From JAMXLO01 sp035569235 (GTDB taxonomy: Bacteria > Pseudomonadota > Alphaproteobacteria > Acetobacterales > Acetobacteraceae), in the NCBI GenBank assembly GCA_035569235.1, contig DATMND010000424.1, positions 1 through 14,044 on the forward strand: a stretch of DNA of 14,044 bases. Reading direction: 5' to 3'. Below the pieces are notes generated by a model. That model was not told where the DNA came from. It was given only the letters and a program-made list of their open reading frames with translations, and ran no database searches. Position numbers and translations under genes: made by a program. The stretch's first letter is position 1. Each line of letters starts with the position of its first letter. This document shows, piece by piece, positions 7,064 to 13,903 of the stretch.

Positions 7064-7117
7064 GCATCAGGGCTGCCATTCCTTGCCGGGCCGCTCCCGG
7101 ATGACCATACTTGCGGC

Positions 7118-7330
7118 ATGCAGACCGCCGTGGCCATGACCCTCAATGGCGAGCACCGCGCCTTCGACGGACCGATGACCGTCGCCGGCCTGCTTGCCAC
7201 GCTTGGGCTGGAGACACGCAAGGTTGCCGTAGAGCGGAACGCGGAAATCGTGCCGCGGTCGCGCTACGCCGACACGTGGCTCGAGAGCGGCGACGCGCTG
7301 GAAATCGTGCATTTCATCGGGGGAGGCTGA
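7118..7330 (+). CDS. thiS: Thiamine biosynthesis sulfur carrier protein ThiS
   Basis: This small ubiquitin-fold protein, as a C-terminal thiocarboxylate, supplies sulfur for the thiamine thiazole ring. It has 70 residues from the ATG at 7118, or 64 from the in-frame ATG at 7136 ('MTLNGEHRAF'), which starts more like its family; neither has a recognisable ribosome site. It shows the 'LNGE' start, 'VAVERNAEIVPRS' (41-ish middle) and 'LESGDALEIVHFIGGG', ending in the diglycine that is adenylated by ThiF-type enzymes. The stop TGA is one base from the thiG ATG, so the two are translated together. I see no TPP riboswitch in the 54 bp before it. Confidence 0.93.
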   Translation: MQTAVAMTLNGEHRAFDGPMTVAGLLATLGLETRKVAVERNAEIVPRSRYADTWLESGDALEIVHFIGGG

Positions 7331-7331
7331 C

Positions 7332-8123
7332 ATGGACGCAACATTGCCCGCCGACGACACCTGGGTGGTTGCCGGCCGCCACTTCCGCTCCCGCCTGATT
7401 GTCGGCACCGGCCGCTACAAGGACCTGGAGGAGACCGGCGCCGCCATCGCGGCGAGCGGCGCGGAAATCGTCACCGTGGCGGTGCGCCGGGTGAACCTGT
7501 CGGATCCCAAGGCCCCGATGCTGCAGGACCACGTGGACCCGAAGAAATACACGTATTTGCCGAACACCGCCGGTTGCCACACCGGCGACGAGGCAGTGCG
7601 CACGCTGCGGCTGGCGCGCGAGGCGGGCGGCTGGAACCTGGTGAAGCTGGAAGTGCTGGGCCCGCCTCCCACGCTGTATCCCGACATGCCGGGCACCTTC
7701 GAGGCAGCCGAGGCACTGATCAAGGACGGGTTCGAGGTGATGGTCTACACCGCGGACGACCCCGTGGCGTGCAAGCGGCTGGAGGACATGGGCTGCGTGG
7801 CGATCATGCCGCTCGGAGCACCGATCGGCTCGGGGCTGGGCATTCAGAACGCCGCGATGATCTGGATGCTGCGCGAGCAGACCAAGGTACCGTTCCTGGT
7901 GGATGCCGGCGTCGGCACGGCGTCGGATGCGGCGATCGCGATGGAGCTTGGCTGCGATGCGGTGCTGCTGAATTCGGCGATCGCGCATGCCAAGGACCCG
8001 ATCAGGATGGCGGGCGCAATGAAGCTGGCGATCGAGGCGGGACGGCTTGCCTATCTCGCGGGCCGGATGCCTCGGCGACTGGGCGCCGATCCGTCCAGTC
8101 CGCTGACTGGGCTGATCCGGTAG
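7332..8123 (+). CDS. thiG: Thiazole synthase ThiG
   Basis: It condenses 1-deoxyxylulose 5-phosphate, dehydroglycine and ThiS thiocarboxylate into the thiazole phosphate of thiamine (TIM-barrel, cytoplasm). The 263 residues match the family (about 255-270). Landmarks are 'FRSRLIVGTGRYKD' (18-31), 'VTVAVRRVNL' (47-56), 'YLPNTAGCHTGDEAVRTLRLAREAGG' and 'NLVKLEVLG' with Lys105 as the Schiff-base lysine. Further along come 'VMVYTADDPVACKRLEDMGCVAIMPLGAPIGSGLG' and the phosphate-site loop 'VDAGVGTASDAAIAMELGCDAVLLNSAIA'. It follows thiS by one base. The thiO, thiE and thiC genes often found with it are not in the window; the next gene is convergent. Confidence 0.97.
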   Translation: MDATLPADDTWVVAGRHFRSRLIVGTGRYKDLEETGAAIAASGAEIVTVAVRRVNLSDPKAPMLQDHVDPKKYTYLPNTAGCHTGDEAVRTLRLAREAGGWNLVKLEVLGPPPTLYPDMPGTFEAAEALIKDGFEVMVYTADDPVACKRLEDMGCVAIMPLGAPIGSGLGIQNAAMIWMLREQTKVPFLVDAGVGTASDAAIAMELGCDAVLLNSAIAHAKDPIRMAGAMKLAIEAGRLAYLAGRMPRRLGADPSSPLTGLIR

Positions 8124-8257
8124 GAGCGCGGCGGGAACGTCGGCAAGTCGCAACGCCTTCAGACAGATGCCACCGCCGTCATGCCGACGAAGAGCCTGCC
8201 CCAAGCGAGGCAATTGGTTTCCCGATACCCTCTACGCGGCGTGATCACCGACCGGCG

Positions 8258-9814
8258 TCACCCCTCCAGTACGCCTAACCTTCGCAGCACCGGGAACCGC
8301 TTCTCGATCATGGTGCGGATGGCATCCGCGATGATCTGGCGTGCTGTGATGGGATCGGTCACCGGATTGCCATCCCGCTGCACGTTGCGACCACTGCGGG
8401 CGAGCACCACCAACACCTCGGCCGCCAGCGGATCGACATCGCCCGCCCGTCCGGCCAGCAGTTCGCCGACGACCAGCGTCTCCAGCATGTCCACGCCTAC
8501 CGCCGAGCCGATTGCCGGAGCCGCCAGCCGGGGCAGTTCGGCGGCGTCCGCGTTCGCGCGTGCGATCGCCTGGTTCAGGCGGCGGGCGGCCTCTCGCCCC
8601 GCCGCCGTACCGCCCTCCGGCAGCATCGGATGGGCGTAGCCTGCGGACACCAGCAGGGCGAACGCCTGCATCAGTTCCACCAGCGGACGGGCAGCGAAGG
8701 CGGGAGTTTCTCGCGCCGTCCGGATGCTTAGCGGGCCCTCCTCCATCATCGCAAGCAATGGCTGGTAAACCTCCGGCCGCCCAGCCACATTGCCGATAGG
8801 CGTTGCAAAGGTCGGCCCACCTTCCGGCACTGCCATCCCAAGCCCGACCAGCGCCAGCGATTCCGTCAGCCCCTGTTGTTCGGCGAGCGGCATCGGCGCG
8901 ACGCCCTTGCGGTACACATCCCGCCGAAAGCCCTGGGCGCAACCAAGGTCGCGCAGCGTCTCGCGGAGATAGAGATCCCGCGTCTCCGCCAGGATCGGCG
9001 CCACATTGGCCGGCACCGCCACCGCGTCGATGTTCTCCGCCAGCGTTGCGCTGCCGATAAAGCGGCATTTCGCCTCCGCCATCTCGCCGGCGATGTCGGC
9101 GAACATCAGCGGATGCCAGTCCTGGTTGAGATACTCGTGCGCGATGTAGCGTGCGTCCTGCTTTCTGATGTCTTCCAAGCGTGGCTCAAGCGACGGATTG
9201 GCCTGAAAGAACAGCGCGCCGCCCTGCTTCAGCCGGTCGATGAAATCCAGCACGCCGGGAACGGCAAGATCGGTCCGTTCGGGGCTAGCGGCGGACAGCA
9301 TGCGCATCAGCACCTGCACCGGCACCATCGCCGTCCAGCCGGTAATAACATTGTAGGCGAGATAGACGAGGCCGCCCGGCTTCAGCCGTCGGGCGATAAC
9401 CGACATCAGATGGTGGCGGTTGGCCGGCGAGATCCAGCTCAGCACGCCATGCGAGACCATGAAGTCGAATTCCGGGAGCGCGTTGTCCGGCAACGCGGCC
9501 AGGGCCGCGAACGAGGTCTCGACGAACTGCGCGTTGGTCAGGCCGGCGCGGCCGGCCAGTGCGCTGGCGAACTCGATATGTGCCGGATTGAAGTCGAATC
9601 CCCAGATCTCCGCGTGCGGGCAGGTGGCCGCCACGGCGAGGGCGGTAAAGCCGTTGCCGCAGCCAAGATCGGCGTAGCGGAACGGTCGGGCGAGATCCGG
9701 CGGGCGGTGGCCGAGCAGAAGGCTGGTCATGCCGAGCCAGGATGGTGTGATCTCGCGGTAGAAGTTGCTGGTGTAGGCCACGTCGGTGACGTAGCCATCG
9801 TCCCAGTGGGCCAT
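8258..9814 (-). CDS. Class I SAM-dependent methyltransferase with C-terminal regulatory-type region
   Basis: The protein has 518 residues. The N-terminal third is a Rossmann methyltransferase: motif I 'YADLGCGNGFTALAVAA' (47-63), the acidic residue after strand 2 at Asp74 ('GFDFNPAHIEFA'), and 'EFDFMVSHGVLSWIS' followed by 'RRLKPGGLVYLAYN' as the motif IV/V region. The middle (about 215-300, 'HEYLNQDWHPLMFADIAGEMAEAKCRFIGSA') resembles the MethyTransf_Reg region (Pfam PF10119) of predicted methyltransferases. The C-terminal 200 residues are helical and of unknown role. The substrate is unknown. The ATG at 9812-9814 follows AGGAAG on the minus strand. It lies 36 bp after the YihY-family gene on the same strand, so the two are probably cotranscribed, and it is convergent with thiG. 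Confidence 0.88.
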   Translation of the reverse strand: MAHWDDGYVTDVAYTSNFYREITPSWLGMTSLLLGHRPPDLARPFRYADLGCGNGFTALAVAATCPHAEIWGFDFNPAHIEFASALAGRAGLTNAQFVETSFAALAALPDNALPEFDFMVSHGVLSWISPANRHHLMSVIARRLKPGGLVYLAYNVITGWTAMVPVQVLMRMLSAASPERTDLAVPGVLDFIDRLKQGGALFFQANPSLEPRLEDIRKQDARYIAHEYLNQDWHPLMFADIAGEMAEAKCRFIGSATLAENIDAVAVPANVAPILAETRDLYLRETLRDLGCAQGFRRDVYRKGVAPMPLAEQQGLTESLALVGLGMAVPEGGPTFATPIGNVAGRPEVYQPLLAMMEEGPLSIRTARETPAFAARPLVELMQAFALLVSAGYAHPMLPEGGTAAGREAARRLNQAIARANADAAELPRLAAPAIGSAVGVDMLETLVVGELLAGRAGDVDPLAAEVLVVLARSGRNVQRDGNPVTDPITARQIIADAIRTMIEKRFPVLRRLGVLEG

Positions 9815-9850
9815 TCCTGGCGCTTCCTAGCTGCTTGAACTGCGGCGGGG

Positions 9851-10762
9851 TCAGCGGGCGGCGATGTCCGCGGTCTGCTCGAGCTGTGCGTTCAGCTCCG
9901 CACCGAGCAGGACCGCATAGGCGGAGATGTAGAACCACAGCATGATTGCGACCACTGCGCCGAGCGACCCGTAGGTGACGCCGAAGCTCGCGATGTGGGA
10001 GACGTAGAACGAAAGCCCCACCGAGGCGATCAGCCAAAGCGCGGTGGCCAGGAAGGCGCCCGGGAATATGTGCTGGTTGGGCGGCGGGCGGCGCGATGGC
10101 CCGAACCGATAGAGCAGCGCGATCGTCCCGCCGACCAGCACGACCAGAAACAGCGTGCTCAGCCAGTTGATCAGCGCCGCGCTGTATTGGGACAGACCCA
10201 CGAACGAGATCACGGTCGGCAGGAACACCAGCACCGCGATCCCCAGGGCGGCCGCGGCCACCGCGCACAGCGTCATCAGCAGCGCGATGAGCTGAAAGCC
10301 CACGATGCCGCGCCGCTCCGTGGTGTCGTAGGCCACATTCAGCGCCGACAGCACTGACTTGGTTCCCGTCGCGGCGCTCCAGAAGGTGATCACGAGGCTG
10401 ATGATCAGCCCGGTGCTCAGCGTGTCCGTGGCCTGGCCGACAAGCTGGCGCACGCGTTCGTCGATCAACGCAAAGGCCGGCGCCGGCAGCAGATCGCGCA
10501 GGACCTGAAGCTGCTGCTCCACCGCCTGGACATTGAAGACCAGCCCATAGACCGAGATCAGCATGCTGATCGCAGGGAACAGCGCGAGTGTTGCGTAAAA
10601 GCCACAGCCCGCAGCGGCCAGTGACACGCGATCGGTGGTGCTCTCGCGGAGCGTGCCGATGGTTACCGTCCTGGACCGGCGCCACGACACCCTGACGCGG
10701 CCGCGGTGCGGCGCGGCATCCGTCTGTATCGCGGCCCTCGGCGAGGGGGGCGGTGCGTCCAA
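9851..10762 (-). CDS. YihY/BrkB family inner-membrane protein
   Basis: This predicted polytopic inner-membrane protein of 303 residues belongs to the family once annotated as ribonuclease BN, a name now known to be wrong; its true function is not established. About six hydrophobic segments are visible, near residues 47-75, 117-134, 155-185, 195-217, 233-256 and 266-290. The C-terminal 'TYGSLGAVVAIMLWFYISAYAVLLGAELNAQLE' is the family signature. I place the start at TTG (10760-10762, MDAPPPSPRA), because GAGGAG lies exactly 5 nt upstream and the residues before it look unlike the family (Arg/Pro-rich). The frame is open further up to 10996. It precedes the methyltransferase gene by 36 bp and is divergent from the decarboxylase gene. 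Confidence 0.9.
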   Translation of the reverse strand: MDAPPPSPRAAIQTDAAPHRGRVRVSWRRSRTVTIGTLRESTTDRVSLAAAGCGFYATLALFPAISMLISVYGLVFNVQAVEQQLQVLRDLLPAPAFALIDERVRQLVGQATDTLSTGLIISLVITFWSAATGTKSVLSALNVAYDTTERRGIVGFQLIALLMTLCAVAAAALGIAVLVFLPTVISFVGLSQYSAALINWLSTLFLVVLVGGTIALLYRFGPSRRPPPNQHIFPGAFLATALWLIASVGLSFYVSHIASFGVTYGSLGAVVAIMLWFYISAYAVLLGAELNAQLEQTADIAAR

Positions 10763-11088
10763 TGTCTCTCCTCGTCGGTTGCCTGCCCCCGTAGCGGCCC
10801 GATGCAGGCAGGCAGGAAGAACGCCCAACCGCCGCGCCGGGATGCAGTGCACACGGCCCGCGGCGGCAGATTCTTGCCAACTTATCGAGATTCGGTCTTG
10901 CGTCGAGGGCGGAGGGGTCTTAACTGGCCCCCACGCAGCAACGCACGTGCCTCTGGCCCTCTTGTGGTTACGCAACGACGTCAAGCGTTCTGGCAATCCG
11001 CTTTGGTCGCTGGTTCGTTCGACCGTTTCGTCAACTCACGCCCGTCGCCTGGTTCAGGCGGGCGTCCAGCCAAGGGAGGCTCGGTGCG
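10763..11088. other. Divergent intergenic region with a leader hairpin
   Basis: These 326 bp separate the TTG start of the YihY-family gene from the decarboxylase ATG and must hold both promoters. The open frames that cross it are shadows. Near the decarboxylase there is a perfect hairpin, CGCCTG-GTT-CAGGCG (11046-11060), followed by a strong ribosome site AGGGAGG (11073-11079). GAGGAG at 10768-10773 (minus strand) is the ribosome site of the YihY-family gene. I could not pick a convincing -35/-10 pair for either direction. Confidence 0.6.
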
Positions 11089-12219
11089 ATGACCCCCAAG
11101 GTCGCCCGTTTCCTTGCTGAGCACCAGCCGGCCACGCCGTGCCTGGTGCTCGATGTGGATCGTGTGGAAGCGAATTTCCGCACACTTCAGCGCGCCCTGC
11201 CGCTGGCCCGCATCTATTACGCGGTGAAGGCCAACCCGGCCCGCCCGGTGCTGGAGCGGCTGGTCCGCCTCGGTTCGAGCTTCGACGCAGCAAGCTTCGA
11301 AGAGGTGGCCGGTTGCCTGGACGCCGGCGCGCGCCCCGAGGCGATCAGCTACGGCAACACCATCAAGAAGGCATCGGCAATCCGCGACGCATTCCAGCGC
11401 GGGGTAAATCTGTTCGCCTTCGATTCGGCCGAGGAGCTGGAGAAGCTGGCGGTGAACGCGCCAGGTGCCCGGGTCTATTGCCGCATCCTGGTCGAGAACG
11501 AGGGCGCGGACTGGCCACTGTCGCGCAAGTTCGGCACCACCGTGGAGAATGCCCGCGCGCTGATGCTGCGCGCGGGCGACATGGGGCTCGATCCGTACGG
11601 GCTGTCGTTCCACGTCGGCAGCCAGCAGACGACCACCCGCGCCTACGAGGTGGCGATCGGCAAGGTCGCGATGCTGTTCACCGACCTGACCGAGGCCGGC
11701 GTGAACCTGCGCATGATGAACCTCGGCGGCGGGTTTCCGACGCGGTACCGCGATCCGGTGCCGGAGATCGACCAGTTCGGCGATGCCATCATGACGACGA
11801 TGACCGAGCATTTCGGCAACGCCCTGCCGGAGATGCTGATTGAGCCGGGCCGCTTCATCGTCGGCGATGCGGGCCTGGTGAGCGCCGAGGTGGTGCTGGT
11901 GAGCCGGCGCGATCCGAATGATCCGGTGCGCTGGGTGTATCTCGACATCGGCCGCTTCGGCGGGCTGGCGGAGACGGAAGGCGAGGCGATCAAGTATCGC
12001 ATCGTCACGCCGCATGACGGAGGTGCCACGGGTCCGGTGGCGATCGCCGGCCCGACCTGCGACGGCGCCGACATCATGTATGAGCGGTCCAACTATCGCC
12101 TGCCGTCGGCGCTTGCGTCGGGCGACCGTGTGGAGCTGCTGTCTGCGGGGGCCTATGTGACGACCTATGCCAGCCAGCGCTTTAACGGCTTCGCTCCGCT
12201 GGCGGAACACTACGTCTGA
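11089..12219 (+). CDS. Fold-III PLP-dependent decarboxylase (ornithine/lysine/diaminopimelate type)
   Basis: It is predicted to decarboxylate a basic amino acid, most likely ornithine to putrescine (or lysine to cadaverine), in the cytoplasm as a dimer. The 376 residues fit bacterial members of the eukaryotic-type ornithine decarboxylase family rather than the ~420-residue LysA. Key parts are 'IYYAVKANP' with PLP lysine Lys47, 'GLSFHVGSQQ' (strand with His), the phosphate loop 'MNLGGGFPTRY', 'MLIEPGRFIV', and 'GPTCDGADIMY' with catalytic Cys324 given by the partner subunit. The ATG at 11089 has AGGGAGG 9 nt upstream. The gene stands alone between divergent and unrelated genes. No homospermidine or spermidine synthase is nearby. 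Substrate choice between ornithine and lysine cannot be settled by eye. Confidence 0.92.
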   Translation: MTPKVARFLAEHQPATPCLVLDVDRVEANFRTLQRALPLARIYYAVKANPARPVLERLVRLGSSFDAASFEEVAGCLDAGARPEAISYGNTIKKASAIRDAFQRGVNLFAFDSAEELEKLAVNAPGARVYCRILVENEGADWPLSRKFGTTVENARALMLRAGDMGLDPYGLSFHVGSQQTTTRAYEVAIGKVAMLFTDLTEAGVNLRMMNLGGGFPTRYRDPVPEIDQFGDAIMTTMTEHFGNALPEMLIEPGRFIVGDAGLVSAEVVLVSRRDPNDPVRWVYLDIGRFGGLAETEGEAIKYRIVTPHDGGATGPVAIAGPTCDGADIMYERSNYRLPSALASGDRVELLSAGAYVTTYASQRFNGFAPLAEHYV

Positions 12220-12420
12220 GCGAACCGGCCCGTCACGCGGCAGGGGGTGCATGGCTGGCTCCGTGTTGTTGGGGTTGGTCGATCGAGTCTCACGAGACGT
12301 GTGCGGAGATGCTGGATCGTTTGGTGAGACGGGCTGGTGTGAGCAGCGCCGTCCGGCGTGCCGAAGCGGGGCTACCAAGGATGGCGCGTCCGTGCTTGTG
12401 GCGCGGCCTGATATTTCTAC

Positions 12421-12460
12421 GCGGAGGACAGCGGAGAGCCGCGAAGGGCCGCGGAGGGGC
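12421..12460. repeat. 10-bp tandem repeat, four units
   Basis: Four directly adjoining 10-base units read GCGGAGGACA, GCGGAGAGCC, GCGAAGGGCC and GCGGAGGGGC. They share the frame GCGGAGGNCC with two or three changes each. The unit is close to the period of a DNA helical turn. Its role is unknown; it may be an unstable short tandem repeat or a protein-binding array. Confidence 0.7.
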
Positions 12461-12522
12461 ACAACCAACGACCGTCTCACGCGCGGTTCCACCTTCATCG
12501 TCCGCGTGGCTCACCCTCCATT

Positions 12523-12631
12523 GTCATGGCCGGCGAAGGCCGGCCACCCACGGCTTCTCTTTGCGGATGCAGCAGAAGACGTGGGTGGCCGGCCCCCGGC
12601 CTCCGCCGGGGCATGCTTCGCCGGCCATGAC
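12523..12631. repeat. Large interrupted REP-like palindrome, copy 4
   Basis: The left arm is a continuous 30 bases (12523-12552, starting GTCATGGCCGGCGAAG and ending CCACCCACG). Its reverse complement is found in two pieces on the right: 15 bases at 12580-12594 and 16 bases at 12616-12631. The right pieces are split by 21 bases, which themselves resemble copy 1 (1968-2009). It lies 26 bp past the stop codon of the 244-residue gene and after the decarboxylase, so it sits in a convergent gap where it could end or protect transcripts from both sides. Confidence 0.8.
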
Positions 12632-12657
12632 GATGGGGCCGGTCATGACGGTGGGGG

Positions 12658-13392
12658 CTACGGCCCTACCCCCGCGCCGCCCGCCGCATCGAGCGCCAGC
12701 AGGGCGGGGGTGCGGCCGGCGACCAGCGCTCGCACCAGATAATCCTCGGGCGGGCCGAACGACGGGTTGTCGGGCAGCCGACCGAGCTGGCGGATCAGCG
12801 CGGCACGCCGAGGATAGTTCTGCGCATACGCCTCGGCCTCGGCCGCCGGGTCGGGCACCGGTTCGGCCTGCGGCTCCGGCTCCGGCGCGGGAGGTGGCGG
12901 AGGCGGCGGCAGGTCCTCGGGCGCGAGCGGGGCGCCGGTGAGCGCCTGGGCCATCAGCCCCGCGGCGCAATGCTCGGTCCAGGCGGCCCGTTCGAGGGCG
13001 GCGGCGTTCGCCTCGATCTTCTGCCGCGCCGCCTGCAGGCCCAGCAGCATCCGCAGCGCGCTCTGCGACTGGCGCATCATGCTGGCCGACTGCGCGGAGC
13101 ATTGCAGCACCCGCACGAGCGGCATCACGGGGTCGCGAGACAGCCGCAGGCACTCCATCGCCTGGGCGTTGGCGGCGACAAACTGGGCGGCGAGGTGGGC
13201 CTCCGCGGCGTTGGCGGGCAGCAGCCCGGCGACCTGGGCGATGGCGGCGTTGTCGCGGTGGGCGAGGTCGTCGGGTGTGTCGGTGACCGGCGGCGGGAGG
13301 GAGGTGTGGAGCGTGTGAATGCACTGCCAGTAGGCGTCGCGGGGGAGTTGGAGGCTGAGGTCGGGGAGCTCAGGTTTGATGCAGGCGTTCAT
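12658..13392 (-). CDS. Hypothetical protein with proline-rich linker
   Basis: I do not recognise a named family in this 244-residue protein. Residues 1-158 are predicted to be mainly helical, with a well-conserved-looking stretch 'LRLSRDPVMPLVRVLQCSAQSASMMRQSQSALRMLLGLQAARQKIEA' (82-128). Residues 159-182 are a linker of seven consecutive prolines followed by Pro/Glu pairs. A short C-terminal module follows ('NYPRRAALIRQLGRLPDNPSFGPPEDYLVRALVAG', 192-226). There is no signal peptide or membrane segment, so it is probably cytoplasmic. Third-position GC is high and even along the frame, and an A+T-rich promoter region directly precedes the ATG, so I take it as a real gene. There is no Shine-Dalgarno before the ATG. 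An overlapping minus-strand frame (12524-13324) is its shadow. Confidence 0.78.
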   Translation of the reverse strand: MNACIKPELPDLSLQLPRDAYWQCIHTLHTSLPPPVTDTPDDLAHRDNAAIAQVAGLLPANAAEAHLAAQFVAANAQAMECLRLSRDPVMPLVRVLQCSAQSASMMRQSQSALRMLLGLQAARQKIEANAAALERAAWTEHCAAGLMAQALTGAPLAPEDLPPPPPPPAPEPEPQAEPVPDPAAEAEAYAQNYPRRAALIRQLGRLPDNPSFGPPEDYLVRALVAGRTPALLALDAAGGAGVGP

Positions 13393-13398
13393 GCCAGT

Positions 13399-13427
13399 AG
13401 TATGATGTTAGTGTCTCTCTCTGTCAA
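13399..13427 (-). promoter_or_regulatory. Promoter P1 for the 244-residue gene (proximal)
   Basis: On the minus strand TTGACA (13422-13427) and CATACT (13399-13404) are spaced by 17 nt, a good sigma-70-type arrangement. The -10 box ends only 6 nt before the ATG, so a transcript from here would start at or next to the initiation codon and be leaderless. That fits the absence of a ribosome site. Confidence 0.5.
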
Positions 13428-13433
13428 TAGGTT

Positions 13434-13460
13434 ATTATAACAAACATTCTACAGTGTCAA
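13434..13460 (-). promoter_or_regulatory. Promoter P2 for the 244-residue gene (distal)
   Basis: On the minus strand a second perfect TTGACA (13455-13460) is followed by a perfect TATAAT (13434-13439) with a 15-nt spacer, shorter than the usual 17. It would give a leader of about 35 nt. It lies 33 bp from the proximal TTGACA in an A+T-rich island that stands out from the GC-rich background. Confidence 0.5.
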
Positions 13461-13665
13461 CCAAAGCAGATGGTCCTGGCTAGGGCCGGGGAGGCTCTGG
13501 AAACTCAGGATGTGAGGCAGCTTTGAACGGATGGCCGTGTGACGGATTTGTGAGCAGGGCCGAGGCAATGGGTTGCCCAACGCGGCAGAAAGAACAGGTA
13601 CGGGGGTGGCCGGCTTTCCGACCGAAGTCGTTGTCCTGGTGGCGATGCCCGCGCTGGTATATTAG

Positions 13666-13694
13666 TTGGACTATCTCCCTCTTGGTGATATACG
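13666..13694 (+). promoter_or_regulatory. Possible promoter before the short zinc-ribbon-like ORF
   Basis: TTGGAC (13666-13671) and TATACG (13689-13694) are spaced by 17 nt. The -10-like box ends 8 nt before the ATG at 13703, so a transcript would be nearly leaderless, as for the proximal promoter on the other strand. The match is moderate and by eye only. Confidence 0.35.
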
Positions 13695-13702
13695 CCAAGG
13701 TC

Positions 13703-13903
13703 ATGCCCAAGGTGCGACTCCAGGGATACCGCTGTACGCGATGTGGCCATGAGTGGGCTCCTCGAAATAAGACTCGTGAGCCTAATCCTACTGCGTCACT
13801 CATTCTGCACGACGACCTTCTGACGGATTTGTCCGCAACAAGGACATCGCGGCAATGCATGCGCCAAAGTTCGCGCGAGGCGGATACGCAAGGTTGCGAT
13901 TGA
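13703..13903 (+). CDS. Short ORF starting as a zinc ribbon, possibly degraded
   Basis: The frame encodes 66 residues from ATG 13703. The first 27, MPKVRLQGYRCTRCGHEWAP onward, look like the first half of small single-domain zinc ribbons that carry CxxCGH-x-W (Cys11, Cys14). The second CxxC pair that such proteins need is missing: the rest reads as a Ser/Thr/Arg-rich tail. In another plus-strand frame, 13824-13913 reads RICPQQGHRGNACAK, which hints at a frameshift but does not restore a clean motif. The frame is open upstream to 13523 without family resemblance. It could be a pseudogene remnant, a small real protein, or chance. Confidence 0.35.
   Translation: MPKVRLQGYRCTRCGHEWAPRNKTREPNPTASLILHDDLLTDLSATRTSRQCMRQSSREADTQGCD

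Larger units (their letters stand above)
12220..12657. other. Repeat-rich intergenic region
   Basis: There is no credible gene in these 438 bp; the long open frames that cross it (for example from 12167 or 12309 on the plus strand) owe their length to high GC and their translations are low-complexity. It holds a small hairpin GTCTC-AC-GAGAC (12287-12298), a 4 x 10-bp tandem repeat (12421-12460), and the large interrupted palindrome (12523-12631). A 9-bp inverted pair, GTGAGACGG (12324-12332) and CCGTCTCAC (12472-12480), brackets the tandem repeat but has no flanking duplication that I can see. Confidence 0.65.

Noticed and set aside
7086..7100. Intrinsic terminator after the acetyltransferase gene
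   Set aside because: The 5-bp stem is not followed by a T run, so I do not call it a terminator.
7064..7117. TPP riboswitch before thiS
   Set aside because: The gap is only 54 bp and lacks the CTGAGA and conserved thi-box segments; only a small CCGGG-CCGCT-CCCGG stem (7086-7100) is present.
9285..10880. Minus-strand 531-codon frame across the methyltransferase and YihY-family genes
   Set aside because: It overlaps both real genes in another frame and its translation is Arg/Gly/Pro-rich with no domain.
12324..12480. MITE bounded by a 9-bp inverted pair
   Set aside because: The arms are short enough to arise by chance in a GC-rich gap, and no target-site duplication is seen; kept only as a note.
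10981..12498. Minus-strand 505-codon frame
   Set aside because: It is antisense to the decarboxylase gene, which carries all PLP-enzyme motifs; the antisense product is a His/Arg/Gln-rich shadow.
12524..13324. Minus-strand 266-codon frame overlapping the 244-residue gene
   Set aside because: It is an Arg/Ala/Pro-rich shadow that ends inside the palindromic repeat; the 244-residue frame has the promoters and a sensible composition.
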